Assembly: GCA_024663395.1 (NCBI GenBank) | Contig: JANFAH010000006.1 | Coordinates: 2,542,001 to 2,606,000 of the forward strand | DNA: 64,000 nt | Reading direction: 5' to 3' | Source: Pisolithus tinctorius | Lineage: Eukaryota > Basidiomycota > Agaricomycetes > Boletales > Pisolithaceae | In this document: positions 58,687-64,000 of the stretch, piece after piece | Layout: the number at the start of each line of letters is the position of its first letter | Position numbering within the stretch: the stretch's first letter is position 1 | Program-made: the position numbers and the translations under genes | Notes under the pieces: model-generated | What the model saw: only the letters and a program-made list of their open reading frames with translations | Database searches by the model: none | What the model was told of the DNA's origin: nothing

Positions 58687-61600
58687 TTACTTGTTCACCA
58701 CCTCGTCCTCTGCATCACTTGCCATCGTTCTCCTTGAAAGCCCTCCACGTCCACCCACACCACGACCCTGTACACCGCTCCCACCAAACATCGACGAAGG
58801 TCTCGATCCAGAACCAATTCCCGACATCCTCTTGAGTCCCGGTGACGACGACCGGGGTGGTGGCGAAGTAGCCCCTGTCCGATTAAGATTCGCGACTATA
58901 CTGCTAACGCTCCCTCCACCTGGGGCCCTGGGACCACGAGAGATTCGAGGCCCGCGCATGGCAGTAGTCTGTCCCGACGTGTGTCTCGACAAACCTGAAC
59001 GACCGGGATTGAGTGATTGATCGTCTGCTACCGCACCCGCACCACTCCCTGTTGATGGCGAGGGAGAACGAGCGGGAGAGGAGTTCCCAGATCGGACTGC
59101 TGATTGACGCCTCAGAGCTTTAATTGGATTCTGTGGTGTCGCAGGTGTCACCGCAACGGCTGGAGAGACGGGTTTGTCGTCCGCGATGGGAAGCGTTGTC
59201 CTTGGCGGCGATGGGGGAGGCGATACGAACGAGGGCTTAGTATAGGGACTATCGTCGAGTTCTGGAGGGGGTTCTTTGAATGATGGGCGGGGAGGTAGAT
59301 CATCTAGTTCTGGAGGGGGCTCTTTGAAAGTCGGACGAGGTGGCGCGCTTGGATCTTCTGCGGCCGTTGGTGGAGGATCACTCTCGTGCTCAGGTTCCAA
59401 TTCCGGAGCAACATCCTCCACCTCCGTCTCTGTGTCAGGGACCGTTTCTGGCTCAAAGGACTCCGGCTCTGCGGTGACCCGAGCCGGAGGGCCACCCGGT
59501 CCAACCGCACTCACTACTGCTGCTGGAGAAGTGGTAGTAGTAGCCGCAGCCTTCTGCGCCGCAAGCTCCTGTGCCGCAAGAATTTCCCGCGATGGACTCC
59601 CCACCGAAAGCTTGCCCCTACTCATCCGCATATCCACGGGAGCAGTGCGTTTCCTAACGGGCACGCGCCGCTCCGATTCGCGTTTCTTTCGTTCGATCGT
59701 CGGAGGGAGGATAGAATCGTAGTTCTTGAGAAGGTCAATAAGGAACACTACGACGGAGGTCAAGCGTCATTGACGTTAATGATATTAGTGTGAGGGACAT
59801 ACATGTTGGGTGACGATCTTGAATGGAAAGTTCTGTCTCGACTTTGGGTCGAATAATCGCTGTGCGCAGTGGTTAGGAGGAACAAAAGGAAATCCAAATG
59901 GCGGACGTCAGAACACTCACTTCTGCCAACCGACAACGCTAACTTCGCAATGTACATATCATCATCCTCTTCTGTACTCGTCGTGTCGATGAGTCTACAT
60001 GTACGAAAAGAATGCGGTAAGCACGCCGCAAACGACGATGGTTCCATTATACGAGATATGCACTCACTTGCGCAAATGTGTGACTATGGTATCGAGGACG
60101 AAGAGGCTGACTTTCGGAACGCGCAGCAAAGCAGCTTGTAAATCCTGTACATGGTGCTGTTCCGATGTCTCGTCGTCGACTTTGGTGGACCCAACTATCG
60201 ATCACATCCCAATCACGGTCAGCACCTCACACATACGGAACGAGGCAGACATACCAGTCGGATACAACTTCCTAATTTCGTCCCAGCCCTCCCATAACAT
60301 TAGAGGCGGATCGAGTTCAAGCGCCCAGAGCTTCACACATCCCGCCAGAATAGGTGCGTCGAATCTAGAAAGCATCTCTTGTGAGAAAGGTTGATCTGGC
60401 GGAACGGCATTCAAGCTTTCGCGAAGATGGTGGAGGGCGGGGAGTGGGACATCATATATCCATGATTTCCGTCTCTCTGCATGACATCATGTCAGTTCGT
60501 GAGTGAAGAGAGCAGGATCATGAAAGAAAGGACATACCGTCATCATCAGGGAGATTCCCGTATGCATATCTTAACGCATCCAAAAGCGCAGTAAGTACAG
60601 GAGGAATATAATCTTTCTTCTCCTCGCCGGAAGTGAGCGCAGACCAGCCGCCTTCGGCCCACTTGCGTAGATCAATACCGAAAACGACATCCGATTCATC
60701 ATGTGCGACGGATTCGTACAATTTGGGAACAGGTCGGAATGGGCCCGTACGGTATCGTTCAATAAGCGCTGTCAAATCCGATTCGGGCTGGTAAGTCGTG
60801 ATGAATGTCGCGGAACGCTCTAGAGTTGGTTCGAGAGCTTTAGGCAGATTGGCCAGCGTTCCTTGGTATTGGTGGAGAACTATATGCGGTTCCGATGGAA
60901 TGGATCAGTAAACATCGCATGTACGCAGGACTCAAAAGAAACACTGACCAGTTTTCACAGCCCTCAAACGTTCCGCCTCGCCTCTCTGAAGCGTCTTCAA
61001 CACTTCCTCAATTCGCTCCTCCAAACCCAACCGTTGCCTATCCAACTTGCGCACCGCAACGCGATACATCTTGTCAGCCTCCTCCGCCTCCTGGCGTAAC
61101 CTCACGTATGCAGGCTCGTTCTGAGAAGTTGCGTTCAAAGCCTTGGTCACAACGTTTACCAAATTATTGGACCGCTTTATTATATTATCCGCGATCTGGC
61201 TTCGTTTCGGTGGGTTGACAGTCTCTGGAGCCTTGCCCTCCAGATCGAATGCCTTAAAAATAAATCATAAAATTCAAGCATTCATTTGGATCACAGGAGA
61301 GGACGAAGGCTTACCTTGGGTCTAAATTGATAATAACTATCATCCGCATGTTCGAATTCGTTGCCAAATTCTCCAACACGACGCAGCAAGCCCTCACGCT
61401 CAGTTAACTCCTTCGCAGCGTCTTCCGCAATATCGAGGTTCCCTTCAAACGTAGGAACATTCTTGTTGAGCCATTCTACAAACTCAGCACCGGTGAAGCA
61501 ATCTGGGTATTCGCCGAGAAGGGGGAATCGCACGGGCCTAAGAGGCATTTCGGCCGCAGCTCGGGTGAGTAAAGTCGATATAGCCGAAGGCGGGAATGAA

Positions 61601-62826
61601 ACCCCGGCCATTATGATCGAGGCTGGGTTAGTTGAGGGCTGCGGTGGCAGTGATGTGTCCAGCTTGGCAGGTGGCAACGGAGGGGACATCGGAGGTGGTG
61701 AGGAGAGTTCCGTGGCCTTTCCTTTGCCTTTGTCCACCTTCGGGAGTTCTTTCTCCCCTTCGGTGACGTCTGTGCCGGCGTCAGATTCGTTGGTGGTGGA
61801 GCTGATGGACCCTGCAGCTCGGCGTTGAATTTCTTTAAGGCGCTGTGTAATTCGTTCGGAAACAGTTGCAGAGCGTTGGGGCGTGCGTGTTGTATCGCGA
61901 GGCGCAAGGTGTGGAGATGTTGTGTAGTGGTCGCTCACATCATCTCCCGGTGCGAACCGCGCTCTGAAGGTAGCGTTTTGAGCGAACGGAGATGATGGAT
62001 GATGATGATGAAATAAAACGCACTCATCCTCGGCTTCGTCTGCTTTACGGGTTTTGGTTAGATATGAGTTTTTCAATTTGATGACCTACAAGTCGGCAAC
62101 GGAGTGTCAGAATAGGGATTATCCCTGAGCAGGGTGTGCAAACCTCTTTCTGTGCATCCTCATAAGCGCGCACCCAGTTGTGTAACACTTTGCCTTTACT
62201 AGACGACAGTTGTTCCTGAATTCATCGATGTGAGCACGCACATACTCGTTACTGCATACATCACCGGCATGCGATACCATACCTTGTACGTCTGAGCCCA
62301 CCTATTGAACGGTTCCACAACGAGGACTTGAAGGTCGTTTGCAATTTCTTTGTGAACTTTACCTTGGGCAGCCGATTCGTCCTGCAAGCCACGGAATGTC
62401 ATGAGCAGCGACGCGCCGTCATCCCTGTTAAAACCGGCACCTGGAGCAGGGTTCGTCAACGGCTACGTTGGGAGTTAAGAGTAGCGAACGTACCTGGTGA
62501 GCCGATAGTTGGTGGGTTAAGTAGAGCATTGGCAATCTGGTTCTCTGCCTGAGCACGAGCCTGTGCGGAGTTGCACCATGGTCAGTACGAGTGAAGAGAG
62601 CGAACGGCAGAAGAAGGAAGCCGTCGCACCAAAATAAAAGAGACTATTTCGTCGTTCTCAGCGATGCCCTGTCATGCAACCAAACCGGTCAAAAGAGGGC
62701 AAGAGCAACATGAACCGGGGGTGGGCACACCTGTTCCAGTTTGCCATATAACACTTCGAGACCTTTGCGATAGTCTTGGGTCCAAAACGAATTGGCGAAG
62801 GTTAAAGGCAGCGATATGACTGCCAT
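58687..62826 (-). CDS. F-BAR/DEP/RhoGAP protein, Rgd2/Rga8 type
   Basis: The start is ATG at 62826 (MAVISLPLTFANSFWTQDYR, then KGLEVLYGKLEQ, the F-BAR opening) and the stop at 58687. F-BAR helices include NDLQVLVVEPFNRWAQ. A Ser/Pro linker and a DEP domain (61570-61320; FPLLGEYPDCFTGAEFVEWL) follow, then the second F-BAR half with the coiled coil EPAYVRLRQEAEEADKMY (61160-60930). So the DEP domain is inserted in the F-BAR module, as in yeast Rgd2. The GAP-like domain (60780-59770) has KLWALELDPPL and KLALSVGR. At the place of the arginine finger it reads SWIYDVPL. The Pro/Ser/Glu-rich tail is 59763-58690. Likely a membrane-curving regulator of Cdc42/Rho at cell tips or septa. Confidence 0.88.
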
Positions 62827-63076
62827 GATTCAGATGAAAGTACGTGTCTTTGTTCGAACACGAGGTGTTCCGGCGTGTTAGAGGGTTTTCACCGTACTCA
62901 ACGGATTTAGCGTTGTCGGGGCTGTGCCGGTTCCTAGTTCAAGTACCTCTCTGCACACCACTGAATACCCCGCTCAGTAGCCAGTGTCAGTAGCGACGGT
63001 TGTGTCCTGTCTGTGGAATTGACGCCGACGGGTGTTTCCGAGCTTTTTACGGTCGTGGCTCCGCAAAGATCCTGGC
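62827..63076. other. Promoter side of the Rgd2-like gene
   Basis: Ordinary CG-containing sequence upstream of 62826. No other feature. Confidence 0.45.
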
Positions 63077-63645
63077 TGTCTTAACAACGCAAGATCTGGA
63101 ACATTTTCCACCAAGAACTCAGAACAAAAAAGTGACTTTTGATTCTGAACACGGGCTGCTCTTCAGCTGTCCTTGCCTCTGGCACCAATGGATAGGTCTC
63201 AGAGTGGTGTTGATGCCAACACTGGTTGTTCCTGGATTTGCATACAAGACATTACATACCTGTTGAGCCCACCAGCTCCCAGTAGTGTGAACTTCGCTAG
63301 CCTTGGAACTATGCTTATGTGTCTGTTTGTATCTGAACACCTGCAGGGTTACATATCTGCACCTCCCTACTGTCTTAACAATGCAAGATCTGGAACATTT
63401 TCCACCAAGAACTCAGAACAAAAGAGGTGACTTTTGATTCCGAAGACGGGCTGCTCTTCAGCCCTCCTCACCTTTGGCACCAACGGATAGGTCTCGGAGC
63501 GGTGTTGAGGCCAACACTGGCTGGGTTTGCATACCTGTTGAGCCCACCAGTTCCCAGTAGTGTGAACTTGGCTGGCCTTGGAACTATGCTTATGTGTCTG
63601 TTTGTATCTGAACACCTGCAGGGTTACATATCTGCACCTCCCTAC
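63077..63645. repeat. Tandem duplication, two ~290-bp units
   Basis: Unit 1 (63077-63370, 294 bp) and unit 2 (63371-63645, 275 bp) both start TGTCTTAACAA(C/T)GCAAGATC and end TCTGCACCTCCCTAC. They differ by scattered substitutions and one ~17-bp gap (the stretch around 63228-63250 of unit 1). No open frame is shared. The TGTC start and junction suggest a repeat family, but no element ends were proven. Confidence 0.85.
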
Positions 63646-64000
63646 TTGTGCATTATGTAGAAGCTGCTGTCAGTGCCCATGTTGGTCTGTTGATGTGTCC
63701 AGGTGTCACACAGGTTGGGTGCCACACTACTCCTTCATTGGCATAGACAGATTGGTCTGTCTAACAGGATGTGTGATGAAAAAATTTAAATACATAGCCT
63801 GCAATGCCTACTTCATTGGTACTGTTGCATTTAGGTGCACTTGCTTCTGTACCTTGTACATTAGCTGCATTGGTGTGCTAGAAGTGATGTCTAGGTTCTG
63901 CATGCCCACTTGGGCTGATGTTTGGACATCCAAGCCATGCAAAATTTCAGTGAGGACCTCCTTAATCCAGGTATGTTAATCCATTGATGCCTGACTGTGT
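63646..64000. other. CG-free, repeat-like sequence at the window edge
   Basis: I find no CG dinucleotide in these 355 bases, the same signature as the 5-20.5 kb block. It is probably the border of another decayed transposon cluster. A plus-strand frame at 63578-63979 has no recognisable product. Confidence 0.5.

Overview
The window is nuclear DNA of a filamentous basidiomycete, most likely an agaricomycete. The evidence is dense genes with many ~50-nt GT-AG introns, a NACHT-WD40 NLR gene, a DUF6533-type 7TM protein, a CK1-like kinase relic, and fungal housekeeping genes such as COX23, RPF1, an Rgd2-like F-BAR/DEP protein and a fungal H2A ending in SQEV. All calls come from reading the sequence and recalling protein families. 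No search was run.

Layout. (1) 1-2.4 kb: no gene I can support. (2) 2.37-7.77 kb: a seven-exon NLR gene whose reading frame I could follow from ATG to stop (about 1690 aa). It has an N-terminal region, a NACHT NTPase, 14 near-identical 43-residue WD40 repeats and a conserved C-terminal exon. (3) 7.8-20.5 kb: a block of decayed transposable elements. It holds a minus-strand Ty3/Gypsy gag-pol relic split by a solo LTR, further LTRs with 5-bp target duplications, a ~0.7-kb direct repeat and an inverted repeat. (4) 20.5-62.8 kb: a gene-rich euchromatic segment. In order it holds symplekin/Pta1 (-), V-ATPase subunit G (+), a Zn2Cys6 regulator (-), ribosomal P2 (-), RPS15 (+), LIM-RhoGAP (-), a small membrane protein (+), an SLC35F-type transporter (-), a p24 cargo receptor (-), RPF1 (+), DUF6533 7TM (-), COX23 (+), U2AF large subunit (-), FIS1 (+), a CK1-like kinase relic (-), an M50B-like membrane protein (-), histone H2A (+) and an Rgd2-like F-BAR/DEP/RhoGAP protein (-). 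(5) 62.9-64 kb: a ~290-bp tandem duplication and the start of another repeat-like stretch.

The strongest signal is compositional. From about 5,034 to 20,520 the dinucleotide CG almost vanishes: I counted about 14 in 15.5 kb, and none in 5,034-7,180. The flanking genes are CG-rich. The boundary lies inside the NLR coding sequence, between its NACHT half and its WD40 half, so the WD40 array shares the methylation/deamination-like signature of the adjoining transposon graveyard while its reading frame stays open.

The gene-rich part is organised largely as divergent pairs with short shared promoters (129-654 bp): symplekin/VMA10, RPP2/RPS15, p24/RPF1, DUF6533/COX23, U2AF/FIS1 and M50B/H2A. Three of the genes (VMA10, RPS15, H2A) begin with a coding exon that is only the ATG. 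Gene models with base-level exon boundaries were worked out by hand for the NLR, VMA10, RPP2, RPS15, the 39-kb membrane protein, RPF1, COX23, FIS1 and H2A. For the others only the outer limits and domains are given.
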